Source of the DNA: Ananas comosus
Taxonomy: Eukaryota > Streptophyta > Magnoliopsida > Poales > Bromeliaceae
Direction: 5' to 3'
DNA length: 64,000 bases
Assembly (NCBI RefSeq): GCF_001540865.1
Contig: NC_033640.1
Location: 1,227,866 to 1,291,865, forward strand
Shown one piece after another: positions 20,470 to 33,140 of this stretch. The stretch's first letter is position 1, and every line of letters starts with the position of its first letter. The notes under the pieces are model-generated. The model was not told the origin of the DNA. It saw nothing but the letters and a program-made list of their open reading frames with translations, and did no database searches. A program made the position numbers and the translations under genes.

Positions 20470-22203
20470 AGNNNNNNNNNNNNACTAGATATGGTGAACT
20501 TCACAAATCTTTAGTTTAAAGTATGTAAAAGCTATAACAAGAGAATAGATAGCTCACCTGTGTTTTTACTTGCCGACTTTTACTTATAAGAAATTTTTTA
20601 CTACTATCCTCAAAATATTAGTTCTAGTTTTCATATCTAGAACAAAATTTATCAAATTTCTTAAAAGATTGTTTTTAAGTTAACTAAACCTATAGAAATG
20701 TGGCAATTTGCTCTTTTGTGGAGTATAGCTGATAATTTTAATGTTTAAAACTTTGGAAAACTAGTAATCCGTTTACTACAGCTTTTCTAAACTTTAAACT
20801 AAAGATTTGTGAAGTTCATCATATCTAGTTCAAGTTGCCACGGCTAGCAGCTAAACCTCCGAAGTAGTAGTTTTTGTTTACCCACCGTTGCCTCGGGCAA
20901 ACGATAGCTATCATAAGATCGAGTTGAGAGATATATATATCTCGATCAGAGGATATGATAGATATCATGGCCCCGAGGCCATGATATCAGGGCAAAAGCT
21001 AGAATCCCACAAGTTTAGTTGCTAGGTGTGGCAATTTTGACTAGATCCCATAAATTTCAAAAATCTTTATTTTAAAATCTAAAAAAACTGTATCAAATGA
21101 AATACTAGTTTAGTAAAGTTTTAACAGTTAAAAGTTACCGATGATACCGCTCAAACCTCAAATTGCCACATCTTCTTAGATTTAAAGAAGTTTAAAACTA
21201 TCTTTTATGAAATTTGAAAGATCTAATTCCAATTGTAAGAACTAAAACTTAAATTTTCAGGATACGAGTTTAAAATTTCTAATAAGTTAAAGGTGGCAGG
21301 TAAAACTGTATTAAATAAATGATTCATTTGCTACAGCTTTTTTGGATTTTAAAATAAGGATTCTTGAAGTATATGGGATCTAGTATAAATTGCCACACCT
21401 AGCAATTAAACTTGTCAGATTCTAACTTTTGTTCTGATATCATGGCCTCGAGCCCATGATATCTATCATATCATCGGATTAAGATATATATATATATATA
21501 TATATCGATCCGACCATATGATAGCCATCGTGCCTCCGGAGGCACGATGGTTCAACAAAAGTTACTACGCCGAAGATTTAGCTGCTAGCCGAGGCAATCT
21601 GAACTAGATGTGATAACTTTCATGAACCTTTGATTTAAAGTATTAAAAAGCCGCAGTAAATGGTTAGTTTGCTCATCAGATTTTTACTTGCCGACTTTTA
21701 CTTTTAGAGTATTTTTTGTCACTGTTTCTTAAGTTTAAAGTTTAGCCTTCATAACCAGAACGATAACTACAATTCATCTTAAAAAATAATTTAAAAGTAG
21801 ATTAAACCTATGAAGATGTGGCAATTTGAATTTTTGCGTAGTATAGATGGTAATTTTAACAATTAAAACCTTGGAAAACTAGTGATCGGTTTACTACAGC
21901 TTTTTAATACTTTAAATCAAAGGTTTATGAAAATTATCATATCTAGTTCAGATTGCCTCGACTAGCAGCTAAATTTTCGGCGTATTAACTTTTGTTGAAC
22001 CATCGTGCCTCTGGAGGCACGATGGCTATCATATGGTCGGATCGAGATATATATATATATCTATACGAGGCAATCTGAACTAGATGTGATAACTTTCCTG
22101 AACCTTTTGTTCAACGGTGCCGATCGTCAATTTGGAGGCTCCATCATCGAAAACAAATGGGTGGCAACGGAGCCCGTTTGCTATCGATAGTATTCTAGCT
22201 CAA

Positions 22204-22245
<42 letters not shown>

Positions 22246-25200
22246 CTATTTAGCCTCTTTTGATAAGTCTATATGTGCTCATATATGAATATTTTGATCG
22301 TATTCTTTGTGATAGTTTGGTTCCTCTGTTCGATCGTGTTTAATTTACAATTTATTAATTGGTGTACCTTAAATATTCTAAATTTTGCACTGAGATATGA
22401 AAACTGCGGCAATGTGCATCAATAATATCGCCTGTTGTAACTTGTTATCGGTTGGAATAATGGTGTTTTTTTTTTTCAGGTTTTCTCTACATTCTAGACT
22501 TAGCTGGATTAGGGTTGAACTAGTAGTTACTCTATTTCTCTAGGATATCCTACACTAAAAATTACTTCTTTAGTCACCTGAAAAGTTGCATGATCTTCTT
22601 TGTTATAAAATCGTCTTACAACATAGGATCTTGGCCCTAAAATTTATGTGCCTATTTCAGAATATATCATAGTTCAAAAAAGTTATGTATGTTTCTTACC
22701 TTGAAATTGTTTTTGCTATGTTTAGCTCCTTATAGTTTGTATTATGCGAACTTTAAGAGATTTTGATGCTACCTTTTTAGGTTAGAGCTTTACAAGCAGT
22801 TGACTAGTATAATCCTATTTAGTTGCGAATTGCTCTTTTCTGTAAATAAGTTTTGGTTTTATTATAAGCTACTAGTTTAAATTTATCCTTGTAAAATTAA
22901 CGAATCCCTTTTTCTTTATCAGGTAACTGTTGTACACGTCTGTGAAGCCACATTAACTAAACGCTTGATTGAATTTGAAAATACCGAGTCTGGCAGTTTG
23001 ACGGTAAGTGTCTCTTTTGTCCTTGGAGACCATCTAAGTGGAGATGTTTTTCTGCAATTTACTTGGGCCTTGGGGGCGGATAAAGTAGGACTTACATAAC
23101 TGTATCAGAGGAACAAATATTTAATATCTTTTCATACAAGAGAAGTTGCTCATCACAGGTGGATTGGTATTTTAAACTTTTTAAAACTTTGTGCTACACG
23201 TATTAAAGCCTTTTGCAATAGATTTCGTACTTGTCTAAGTTGAAGATCAACACTGTCCGGTATAGTAAAAGAACATTTAAACTAATTTATGTCGTAGTTT
23301 TTTGGTTGTACGGTAGTGAGGACAAAATGGATGATTATAATCATCATCCAATATAAGGCTCCTCAGGATGAATATGACAAGTATCGGCGAATATTTTGTT
23401 TGCATTTTTAATGATACGGATGATGTTAATCTATATGGATTCTCTGATTAAAACCCCATCACATGTTCTACAGCACCCGTGATTTATCTGTCATTCACTT
23501 TTTGGCAACTTAAGTGCATAGTCAAGAGCTCATTAATCATTAGGATTCTTTGTTTCTAGATCTTTTCTTTCAGTTATGTAGATCAAAATCAATGGAGTGG
23601 GTCATCAACTTGGTTTAACAATGATTGTGGATCCTAAGATTCTTATTTGATGCTACAAGTGTAGTCAAATCCATATTTGCGTATGTGAGGTGATTTGGTG
23701 ATAAATCATAAGCTAGGAGATGCGCTAAGATGTTTTCTATTGAAAAGATAGATCTAGTAGGAAATGGGCCCAGAAAGTATATTAACACCCCGACTCATGT
23801 GCATGATGGATTTATCCCATTAAAATTGATCGGTGAGCTAGAAGGTAGGGATTTATCCTATTAAATATAATGCGTAAATTTAACCTGTTAAATATTGAAA
23901 GTAGGGATTGAACCCACAACCTTAGAACCAAGGGATTTAGAATTAACTCTGATACTATGTTACCCAAAAGATCAATCGTTTGGGTAACATGGTATCACAG
24001 TAGGAGGTCTTGAGTTCTAGTCCCGCCAAGCTCCTATCATTATTAATTTTTTTCCTTTTAAGTTAAGTCCATGTCTTGGGCCATCTAAGCTGATGTGAGA
24101 GAGAGTGTTGAATATATAATATTAAAACACTATTCTCTAATAATTAAGCTTTTGAAGGACAACGGTTGTTTCACATTCTTTAACATGTTAAGTATAAAAA
24201 TAAAAATACCGTTCTCTAATAGCTTAAGCTTTTGAAGAACAATGATTGTTTCACATACTCTAACATGGTATCAGAACAATAGGTTCTGAGTTTGAATCCC
24301 ATCGGACTCCTACTCTCATTAATTCAAGTCTACGTCTTAGGCCTATAAAAAAAAAAATCCCAAGCCTAGACGTAAGGGGGAGTCTTGTGTATAAAATATA
24401 ACAACACTGTTCTCCGATAGCTTATGCTTTTTGAGACGATGGTTGTTTCACATTCTTTAGCAACGGTGATGATCAGATATCTCATATAATTAAAGTTACA
24501 TATTGGAACTTTTTATGGATAATCATGTATGGCAACTAAGGTTCTCAAATAAAAATTTAAGGCGAACTTCAATTTGCTCCCTTATAATTTAGCATATTCA
24601 CTTTGCTGCCCTTTGATTTAAAAAATTGCACTTCACTTTCATGTGGTTTTATCTTCTTTCACCGTAAGGACCTACCATCAAACAAGATAGCAAAAGTCAT
24701 TTTTTTTGCAAATCACAGGACAATACAGTGTAGTGTTTTACCGTCTTATAACCTGTACTTTACTATGTTGGGGTTTCCAAAAGGTATTACATTTCTACCC
24801 TGTTAAAAAGTAGGCCCTTACGGTGAGATAAATATAAAACTATAGGGTTGTTAATTGTAACTAACTTTTCGAACCACAGGTTGGCATAGTAAAAAAGCGC
24901 TAAAGCAGAGGGAGGTAAATTGAAGTTTACCCATAAATTTATTGCAAAGATTTGCCCGATGCTTTTTGGTCCTCGAAGGATCTTGGCATTGAGCTATGCT
25001 CTATTTGTTCTTGATCAATTTAAACTGTTATATGCTTTCTCCACTTTTATCTAGCCTCCGGCAACTCAGCCCTGGTCTCGTCTTCTCTGTAGATTGAAGA
25101 GTTCTTAATGAGGGCCGATGAACTCGAAAGAGAGTCTTATTCGAATAATTTACCGAAACCAGGAGAAGTCCTCTGCAAGCACAAGGATAGCAACAAGGAT

Positions 25201-27896
25201 AGCAACGAGCACCATTTTGCCCATGGACTTTGTAGGAAATGTTATAATAAAGTAATTTTTTCCCCTTCTTTTCTACATTTATAGTTATATTAGAATCAGC
25301 AGCGTAATTAGGGATGCTTACTATTTATCGTCTTTACAGTTTATTAAAATATCAGGAGGACTAGAGGGAGGTTCTGAACCGCCGGCCTTCCAGCGTGCGG
25401 AAAGACTTAGGATGGAAGCAGCCAAAAAGGAGGCAAAAATGAAAGAATCTGGTCTTAACACTGAGCTTTTTGACGCGGAAAATAGTCCTGTTCATGTATG
25501 TCACGAGCTTCTCGCGATATTCAATTTTATATTTTGTTTCTTTAGATCTCTTCCAAGGACAAATATATTTGTCGATTGATTTAAACTGCTAAAACTATAG
25601 GCCATGTTGAACCGGACCTTCCTACTTTGATGATGTTTATAGTATTTGAATTGTTAGGCTTTGTATGTATAACATATATTTACAACATTTTTTTCAGGGT
25701 GAGAATGGAGATAAATCAACTGTTACATCAGAAAAATCTGGAAATGAGTCGCAAAAATCTAGAAGTCCTGAAAGTCCTGGTGAGTTGGTTTGATTTCCTT
25801 AACCATAACATGAAAAATGTCCTTTTAATCAAGGATTTAAGTGTCGTGGCACGCGGTCGTGTTGAAAACTTACCGACACGGTGCGTGCCGGTCCGTGTCG
25901 ATGCGTGCCAATCAAAAAGAATACATATGTACTGATACTTAATGGCATAAAATATTTATTTCTTTAAGCAACTAAATATTCTAATTGCTTCTTATGTATT
26001 TTTATCAAATATTTTGAAATTTATTGAGAAAATTATTTACTAATTTAAAGAAAAAATAATTTTGAGCTGTGCAATCGGTACGGGGGCTGTATTGTACCGA
26101 TATCTTATTGGCACGATATGACACGATGGATACGACCCGTGCCAATGGGCACTTAAATCCTTGCTTTTAGTTTCATGCACATATATGAATATGAATGTAT
26201 ATCACGTCCGGATGTACGTATGTACAAAGGGTTATCCATGTTTTACATCAAGTGCGCTTTTTGCAGGTCATGAGACTGTTGATGCATCTGCTCAAAGTGA
26301 AAACGAATCGCAGGATCAGAATGAAGCCGCAGTCGATGAACCAGAAACCTTCTCTGACATTGATGATGCAGAGGTGTGCCATCTTATTACCTTTTCTTTT
26401 TCGTTTTTAGCTTCTTTGATCAGTCAAAGAGCTTTTATAATGTTAATGCTCTAAATTTTCTAGGTGGATGGATACCTTCACAATGAGGAGGAGAAGCATT
26501 TTAAGAAAATTATCTGGGAAGACATGAACAAAGAGTACCTCCAGGTGTTATGCTAATTTTCTCTACTGTTGATTATCTACTAGTTTTCTTGTTTGTTCCG
26601 CAGCATGTGATTTAACTACCATTATTTAATTATTAATCTATTGTGAATTTTAACAGGAACAAGCAGCAAAGGAAGCTGCTGCGGCAGCAGCAGAACTGGA
26701 AGATTTTGTAAACAGTTCTGATGGCGCTCAGGAAAAGAAAGCCAAGAAGGTAACAGAAAAACTCATCGTGCTCTAATTAAGCTTGACTTTATCTTGTTTT
26801 CTGCTCCTTTCTTTGTATTAGATTAATTTTTGTCTTCCCTGTAGATTTAAGATGCAGCAACCTGTAATGCTTCTTTTCTAAAATTTGTAGATAGAGGGAT
26901 ATACACATCCCTTTGAAAATCTATTAAAAGTTAACCAATTTCCCCTTGAGCGTTCCTTTAATTCTACATTAAGTATCAATGAGCTTTTGCATGTGTTATC
27001 GCTCGTAAAATGCGGAGCACTTTTGCAGGAAAGAAAACAAAGGCGAACTGAAGATGGTAAGAAATCCGCTCCTGCCCGGACTCCTTTCGAAGCAACGTGC
27101 AACATGCTGAAAAGAAAGGTATGTTTTCTTGAGCTCTTGGCTTTTTGTATTCTCTTTCCTCAAGTTTTAACATGAAATTCAACTTTACTTGCAGGGTTTT
27201 GGGTCGAAAATCAACATGGGAGCAGTTGAGGGGTTATATACCGTAAGTTTTATTTTCTTTTCATTTATTCATGTATTTATTTTTTCCTAATGCACTATTA
27301 TAGAGGTGATCATTTTTGCGTTTGGTGTTAAGGATTATAGTTATCGTACATGAGTGCATGGTGTTAAGGATTATAGTTATCGTACATGAGTGCATGAAAC
27401 AATGAGGAATTGGCTCAGATTTTTTCCATGTTATAACTTATAAGATCTCCTCTATCTGAGGTCCTATTATCATATTATTTGAGCTCGTTGATTTATTCAT
27501 TTTTGCTGCTTATGATATTGTAATGTCGAAATAACTCGAGTTCGAGCATGAGATACTTAGAAGCGTCCAGCATGCAAGTGATTTTTGTTTCAGCTTTCGT
27601 CAGCATAGGTTTTCAGTAGGCATAGGACCAAGGCCAGAACTAGTACGCCGATACATTCTTATTTGTCTTATCCTTTTCCCAAACAGTCTGACCAAGACAA
27701 CCGGAAGAAACAAAAATCCGCTCCAGATCCTCTCGATGAATTTGGCGACACCGATGGCGCTACCGAGAATAACGAAGCGGTCGACGGCGGAGATGTAGGA
27801 AATGATGGCGAGGCCGAAGCATTTGATGACTATTACGAGAACGGCGATGAAGACTATGCGTACACCGAGAACTTTGATTTCGATGAAAACGATTAG
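17074..27896 (+). CDS. BRF1: TFIIIB subunit BRF1 (TFIIB-related factor), 609 aa
   Basis: BRF1 bridges TBP and TFIIIC and brings RNA polymerase III to tRNA and 5S genes in the nucleus. Coding exons: 17074-17138, 17667-17748, 17834-17909, 18743-18828, 18919-18995, 19118-19174, 19272-19384, 20000-20079, 20188-20274, 22923-23003, 25093-25251, 25340-25495, 25698-25779, 26267-26373, 26464-26544, 26657-26749, 27029-27118, 27195-27242, 27687-27896; all phases agree. Residues 4-27 form a zinc ribbon (C4, C7, C24, C27). Two cyclin-like repeats cover about 75-165 and 180-270, with FTRGRRT and AACLYIACRQS as hallmarks. Residues about 432-485 match the BRF1 C-terminal TBP-binding block (DIDDAEVDGYLHNEEE, IIWEDMNKEYL). 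The tail is acidic (69 residues, DYYENGDEDY). Length suits plant BRF1. The ATG has an ACC ATGG context. Introns after 18995 and 20079 begin with GC. Confidence 0.95.
20401..20483. repeat. (TA)n tract and 12-base assembly gap in BRF1 intron 9
   Basis: A TA run of about 45 bases (20420-20465) is followed by AAAGAG and 12 undetermined bases (20472-20483). The gap sits where the left arm of the first fold-back unit should be. Confidence 0.9.
20484..22208. mobile_element. Nested fold-back complex in BRF1 intron 9
   Basis: Three related inverted units lie in series. Unit I: arms at 20484-20522 and 20791-20829, outer left part lost in the gap. Unit II: arms at about 20998-21076 and 21352-21432. Unit III: arms of about 160 bp at 21484-21645 and 21902-22062. 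All share an ACTAGAT...CATGAAC-like block, a GCTAGCAGCTAAA-like block and a palindromic CATCGTGCCTC(C/T)GGAGGCACGATG or ATGGCC...GGCCAT centre. The tail 22075-22208 is the right half of a fold-back MITE of the 54878-55417 family, ending TAGTATTCTAGCTCAACTC, then a (TA)n tract to 22242. Confidence 0.8.
23966..24462. mobile_element. TRIM-like retroelement array in BRF1 intron 10
   Basis: Three LTR-like units of 77-80 bp with TG...CA ends are at 24106-24185, 24186-24265 and 24386-24462. After the second comes TGGTATCAGAACAATAGG, a tRNA-iMet primer-binding site with one mismatch in its core, and before the third comes the purine-rich AAGGGGGAG. A further interior segment with ATGGTATCACAG precedes the first unit. 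This gives interior-LTR-LTR-interior-LTR, as expected of a tandem terminal-repeat retrotransposon in miniature. There is no coding capacity. Confidence 0.65.
24560..24932. mobile_element. MITE with 9-bp near-duplication, BRF1 intron 10
   Basis: The left end AGGCGAACTTCAATTTGCTC mirrors the right end GGTAAATTGAAGTTTACCC. Flanks AAAAATTTA (24551-24559) and ATAAATTTA (24933-24941) agree at 8 of 9 positions, which fits a Mutator-type insertion. Confidence 0.7.
25831..26162. mobile_element. MITE in BRF1 intron 13
   Basis: The perfect terminal inverted repeat AAGGATTTAAGTG / CACTTAAATCCTT is followed by inverted GTGGCACG and CGTGCCAA blocks in both arms. The length is 332 bp and there is no coding frame. 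Confidence 0.8.
27325..27396. repeat. Perfect 36-bp tandem duplication, BRF1 intron 18
   Basis: GTGTTAAGGATTATAGTTAT and the 16 bases after it are repeated exactly, at 27325-27360 and 27361-27396. Confidence 0.97.
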
Positions 27897-29509
27897 CTAC
27901 TCAATGAGCGGTCTGAAATTTGCGACGAAGTTGAAGTATCGAGGGATTGGCGATTTTAGCTGTTTGATTACTCAAAAAAGTGGAGTGTAATCTACGAGAG
28001 GTTGAGAATGAAAGCAGGCTTTCCTGGAAAAGCTTCCGCCTGCGAAACCTGCTGCTCTTCATTTAAAGCCTGACGAACGAAAGAAAGGAGGCTTTTACAG
28101 ATAACTTCAAATTTCTCGAGACTGTTGTCGCCGTCGTCCTTGTAATGCAGTATTGAGAATGTAGATTAGAGATCCTCCCTTATGACACTATATGTTTTTC
28201 GTTTCTTTATTTATCGCAGTGAGAGATGGCCTATTCGAAGGCGACACGATGTATAATTATCGTCTGGAGTGTCGATGTGCATAAATAGTTTTCTTTTTCT
28301 TTTGTGTTTGTTGGATAATAATACATTTTAAATTTGAATGTACAAATCTTTGAAAAGTGGAGTTATTCATTTTTCATATTCTGATCTATTGTTGAATAGT
28401 TTCTGATCTATTTGATACTACATCGTCCCTGAACCATCTTTCTTTTCTTTTAATTCCTTTTTTGGGACCCCTAATTAAATCTATTTTAGTTCCTCAACAT
28501 TGCATATTGCACTTTAGTCCCTCATCAGAAGAAAAGCCACTATTTTCTCTTATTTAATGGCTTTTGTAATTCTATTTGGAAAAAATGTTGGTTATTAGTG
28601 TTTATGACATGCTTGGTTTGGCGTAATAGCTTTAATGTAACAAGCATAAGCCTACTCTAGTCTTAGTATGCTTAACTCTTTTAATCTTTTGGGTGTAATC
28701 ATCATTCAATATATTATAATCGGGTTAAGAGGTTTAATTCTATTGCTAGTGTAATGTTCCGCGTTTCGGCGAGCTAATCACGTCAGGAACTAATTTGAGT
28801 TTATCTGCAGGGGCAACATAGAGACATAATGATTTTTTTTTTTTTTTTCTGGTCAAGTCAGTAGTTCTCAGCGTGTATAATGTTAGTTCTTGAAGTTTAA
28901 GTTCATCTTCGAATTCAAGTACATCACGGCTACTGGGAAAATGGCATCCAATTTCTATACTGATTGTGTCGGTCCAGAGTTTTTTAAGATGAGACCACTC
29001 TACAATTCACTGCATAAACTCAATTGACAACACTTCTAATCTTTCTGAGTATATACCGCCTCTTCACCTCCTATAGGGAAAAAAAATAAAAAAAAGAATT
29101 GAGATCTCAATTGTGCCAAAAGATTAAAAGAAAGCTGAAATCCAAAAGTAATAATAACTAACAATCTATCAAAAAACTAAAGGAAATAAAGAAAGGTACT
29201 AAAGATAACTTAATTTACTCTAGATTACATAATAATACTATTTCCTTTCTGGTTTGCTTTGTCAAGAGGTCTTCCAACTAAAAGCAAAAAGGGCCAATAA
29301 ACTCAAATCAAATTTCAATATTCTCACATCAAAATTGATTTACAAAGATATATAAAGAAACCATTCAAGACAAACGCTGCTACCAAGAAAAGAAAAAAAA
29401 AAGGAAAAAAAGGTAGCAGTATAACTTGAAGAAAGGGTTAAAAAAAACCACGCCACCACCAAGTCGTTCCCTCTGTGCCCTCCGCTGCTACTATCGACGA
29501 TGTTCGATA
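27897..29509. other. BRF1 3' region and intergenic, no further gene seen
   Basis: The BRF1 3' untranslated region probably runs to around 28.3 kb, judged by the shift to AT-rich sequence after GTGTTTGTTGGATAATAATA. Beyond it I see only AT-rich DNA with homopolymer runs. Confidence 0.5.
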
Positions 29510-32430
29510 AATTCCTTTTCTTCACCAAATTAAAATAAATTTAGAAGAAAATTTTGTCAAAAAATAAAATAAAATTTAGCCGGGCCCTAAATGCAAAAAT
29601 AGCTTAAAATAATTTTTTTTAAAAAAAAGAGAGCAAACCAATCGACTCTCTCTTTACCACCATTTCATTTTACTAATTCTCTCTCTGTGTTTTTTTTTTT
29701 TCAAGCTCCTATGTGTGTATTGGGCCTCAACCACCACCACTAAACTCTCCAGACGAGTTTAGAAAAAATTGTAGAGAGAAAGGAAAGAGAGAGATGGAGA
29801 GATGAAAGTTTTAAAGAGGAGAGTGAGATATAAAAAAGGTAAATACACCTCCTTTGTGAGAGAGAGATACAAGTACAGAGAGTTCATGTAAAAGGAAAGG
29901 AGAGCCCATATAAAATAGAGAGAGAGTGAGAAAAAAATAATATATCCACAGGAACTAAAACTTCAGATTTAAAAAAGGCACACCGTTTTTTGATAAACTT
30001 TTTATCTTCACCAAATCAAAACAATGTAGAGAAAAATTTCATTCAAAAAACTTAAATGTAAGCAAGCCTTTAATGCAAAAACATCTTAAAATAGTTGTAA
30101 TAAAAAATAGGCAAAACATAGGGAGCAAACAAATTCTCTCTCTCGTTACCACCCTTTTACTGCTTCTCTCTCTCTATTTGTGATTTTTTTTTTTCAGCTC
30201 CTTTGTGTATGTGTTGGGTTGAAGAAAGAGGAAGAGATGAAAGTTTTAAAATAAAAGAGAGTTGTAAAAGAGATAAATGCATTCCCTTCTATTGAGAGAA
30301 AGAGATGCAAGTACATAGAGCCCATATAAAAGAGAGAAAGAGCCCGTGTGAAAGAGAGAGAGAGAATGAGTGAGAAAATATTAATACACCCGCATAAACT
30401 CATATTAAAAAAAAACGACGTGGCTTAACGATGGAACTACTGCTTCTCTTTCTTTGTGACTTTTTTTTTTTTCTGAGCTCCTTTGTATGTGTGTTGGGTT
30501 AGAAAAAATTATAGAGTGAGAGGAAAGATAGAGGGAGAGATAAAAGTTTTAGTGTGAGAGAGAGAGATGTAAAAGAGGTAAATACATTCCCTTATGTGAG
30601 AGAGAGATGTAAGTATATAGAGCCTATGTGAAAGGGAGAGAGAGTCCATGGGAAAGAGAAAAAGAGTGAGTGAGTGAGAGAAAATTAATATACCCACATA
30701 CTGCTTCTCTCTCTTTGTGATTTTTTTTTTTCAGGACTCCTTTATGTGTGTGTGTGTTGTGTTAGAAAAAATTGTAGAGTGAAAGGAAGAGAGAGGGAGA
30801 GATGAAAGGTTTAATGAGAGAGAGAGATATATATAAAAGAGGTAAATGCATCCCCTTCTGTGAGAGAGAGAGATGCAAGTACATAGAACCCATGTGAAAG
30901 GGAGAGATATCCCGTGTGAAAGAGAGAGTGAGTGAGTGAGTGAGAGAAAATTAATACACCCATATACAGCTTCTCTCTCTCTGTGATTTTTTTTTCCTGA
31001 GCTTCTTTGTGTGTGTGTTGAGTTAGAAAAAATTGTAAAGTAAGACGGAAGAGAGAGGCAGAGATGAAAGTTTTAATGAAAGAGAAAGAGATGTAAACGT
31101 GATAAATATATCCTCTTTTGTGAGAAAGATGCAAGTATATAGAGCCCATGTAAAATGGAGAGAGAGTGCGTGTGAAAGAGAGAGAGAGTGTGTGTGAGAA
31201 AAAATTAATACATCCACATGAACTCATATTAAAAAAAAAAGAAAAACTTCAAATACCAACCCTGTGGTTTCACACTTTCTTACTTTAGTACCCTATGGTT
31301 TAAAGTGTATCAATTTAGTGCCTTGTGGTTTCATTTTTATCTTTTTTTTATCGATTCTACTAATTTTTTTCGTTAAATCAATGACAAAGTTAAAACAAGA
31401 GAATACTAAAGTGAATATTCAATAAACTTAGGTTGGGTATCTGAAGTTTTTTGTATATAATTTAACAAAATATTAACGGAGAAGATGACTAAAAGATAAA
31501 AATGAAACCATATGACACTAACTTGATACACTTTCAACCACAGGGTATTAAAGTAAAAAAGTGCGAAACCACAGGAGTGGTATTTGAAGTTTACCCTAAA
31601 AAAAATGAAGTGGTTTAACAATGGTACTACTGCTTCTCTCTCTTTATGATTTTATTTTTCCTGAGCTCCTTTGTGTGTGTGTTGGGTTAAAAAAAATTGT
31701 GGAGTAAGAGGGAGGAGAGAGGGAGAGATGAAAGTTTTAATAGAGAGAGAGATATAAAAAGAGATAAATACATCCCATTCTGTGAAAGAGAGATGCAAGT
31801 ATATAAAGTCCATATGAAAGGGAGAAAGAGACCGTGTGATAGAGGGAGAGAGTGTTTGCGAGACATCCACATAAACTCATATAAATAAAAGCGAATTGGC
31901 TTAACGATGGAACTACTGCTTCTTTCTCTTTGTGATTCTTTTTTTTTTGAATTCCTTTGTATATGTGTTGGGTTAGAAAAAATTATAGAGTGACAGGGAA
32001 GAGAGAGAGAGAGAGATATGAAAGTTTTAATGAGAGAAAGGAAGAGGTAAATACATCCCCTTCTGTGAGAGAGAGATGCAAGTATATAAAGCCCATGTGA
32101 AAGGGAGAAAGAGCCCGTATGAAAAAGAGTGAGTAAGTGAGAGAAAATTAATATACCCACATACTGCTTCTCTTTTTTTGTATTTTTTTTTTTTCTAAGC
32201 TCCTTTGTGTGTGTGTTGAATTAGAAAAAATTGTAGAGTGGGAAGAAAGAGACAGAGATAAAAGTTTTAATAAGAGAGAGATGTAAAAGAGATAAATACA
32301 TCCCCTTTGTGAAAGAGAGATGCAAATAAATAGAGTCCATGCGAAAGGGAGAGAGAGAGCGTGTGTGAAAAAGAGAGTGAGTGAGTGAAAGAAAATTAAT
32401 ACACCTACATGAACCTATATTAAAAAAAAA
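29510..32430. repeat. Tandem repeat array, about 8 units of 245-300 bp
   Basis: The unit runs: CTGCTTCTCTCTCTTTGTGA, a T run, CAGCTCCTTTGTGTGTGTGT, TTGGGTTAGAAAAAATTGT, GA-rich segments, AAAGTTTTAATGAGAGAG, GGTAAATACATCCCC, GAGATGCAAGTACATAGAG, CCCATGTGAAAGG, then GAGAAAATTAATACACCCAC. Copies begin near 29660, 30155, 30445, 30700, 30965, 31628, 31915 and 32163. The first two carry an extra 170-bp segment (CTTCACCAAATNAAAA to AAATGCAAAAA), and several boundaries carry CGACGTGGCTTAACGATGGA, so a longer parent unit of about 490 bp existed. One unit boundary is split by the MITE at 31241-31595. Confidence 0.85.
31241..31595. mobile_element. MITE inside the tandem array
   Basis: The left arm AAACTTCAAATACCAACCCT, then TGTGGTTTCACAC, is inverted at the right (GTGCGAAACCACAGG, then GTGGTATTTGAAGTTTACCC). 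Internal AAAGTGTATCAATTTAGTG and CACTAACTTGATACACTTT blocks pair too. A relative is at 53842-54210. Confidence 0.8.
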
Positions 32431-33140
32431 CGACGTGGCTTATCGATAGAACTCCCTTTGGTTTCTTCTCTAGTATAGAGCTTAATACCTTACATATATG
32501 GAATTTTCTGAATCCTGAGATCTCACATTCAAATGCCCTCTACCTTCTCCTACAAAAGACTCTCCTCACATTAAACACACAAATTAATCAATACACTTTC
32601 ACTTCCTGGAGCAGAATTCCATCAAAGCATAAGTCAAAAATCAAGAAACAAGACTTTCAGCTCATGCCACTTTGTGCCAAACCAAACAAGAAAAAAAAAA
32701 GGAATGGTGAGTTCACAGTTAACTTTGGAAAATTCGGTATAGTACAGAGACTATTTATATTAAACTTTATCCCAAAATAAATATCCAAGCCTAAGTGAAA
32801 AAGAAAAAAAAAAAAAATCAAATTGAAGTGTTTATCACAATTATAACTTACCATTGTCTTAGAAATAAAAGCTCGTCGATCTCACATTCCAATAATGTGC
32901 AATTTTCCATCACACAATCATAGTAGTTCAAAACCAAAAGAAAGAAAGAAAGAATAATTCTTTTTTTTTTTTTTACCTACAAGAAAATATTCTGCAAAGA
33001 GGGCCTTCTTCCTCTAGTTTCTAAAATTGGTGATAACGATAAATTGTGCGAAGTGTTGATAAATTGTGTGAAGTGTTAATTCATCGACCGATAACATTCC
33101 AAAGATTCGGCCATTGGAATCTTGAAGAACAGGATGATTG
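32431..33140. other. APH1 3' region, no other gene seen
   Basis: This lies between the tandem array and the APH1 stop codon. The part nearest the stop is presumably APH1 3' untranslated sequence. Runs of A and T and an (AAAG)n stretch near 32940 are the only structures noticed. Confidence 0.5.

Noticed and set aside
24266..24300. SINE head (B-box-like GTTTGAATCCC)
   Set aside because: Its place directly after an 80-bp TG...CA unit and the TGGTATCAGAAC text fit an LTR element primer site better.
30194..32160. Several - strand frames of 60-157 codons with HSLSLSH-type text
   Set aside because: They are products of GA-rich tandem repeat units read on the opposite strand; the protein repeats mirror the DNA repeats.
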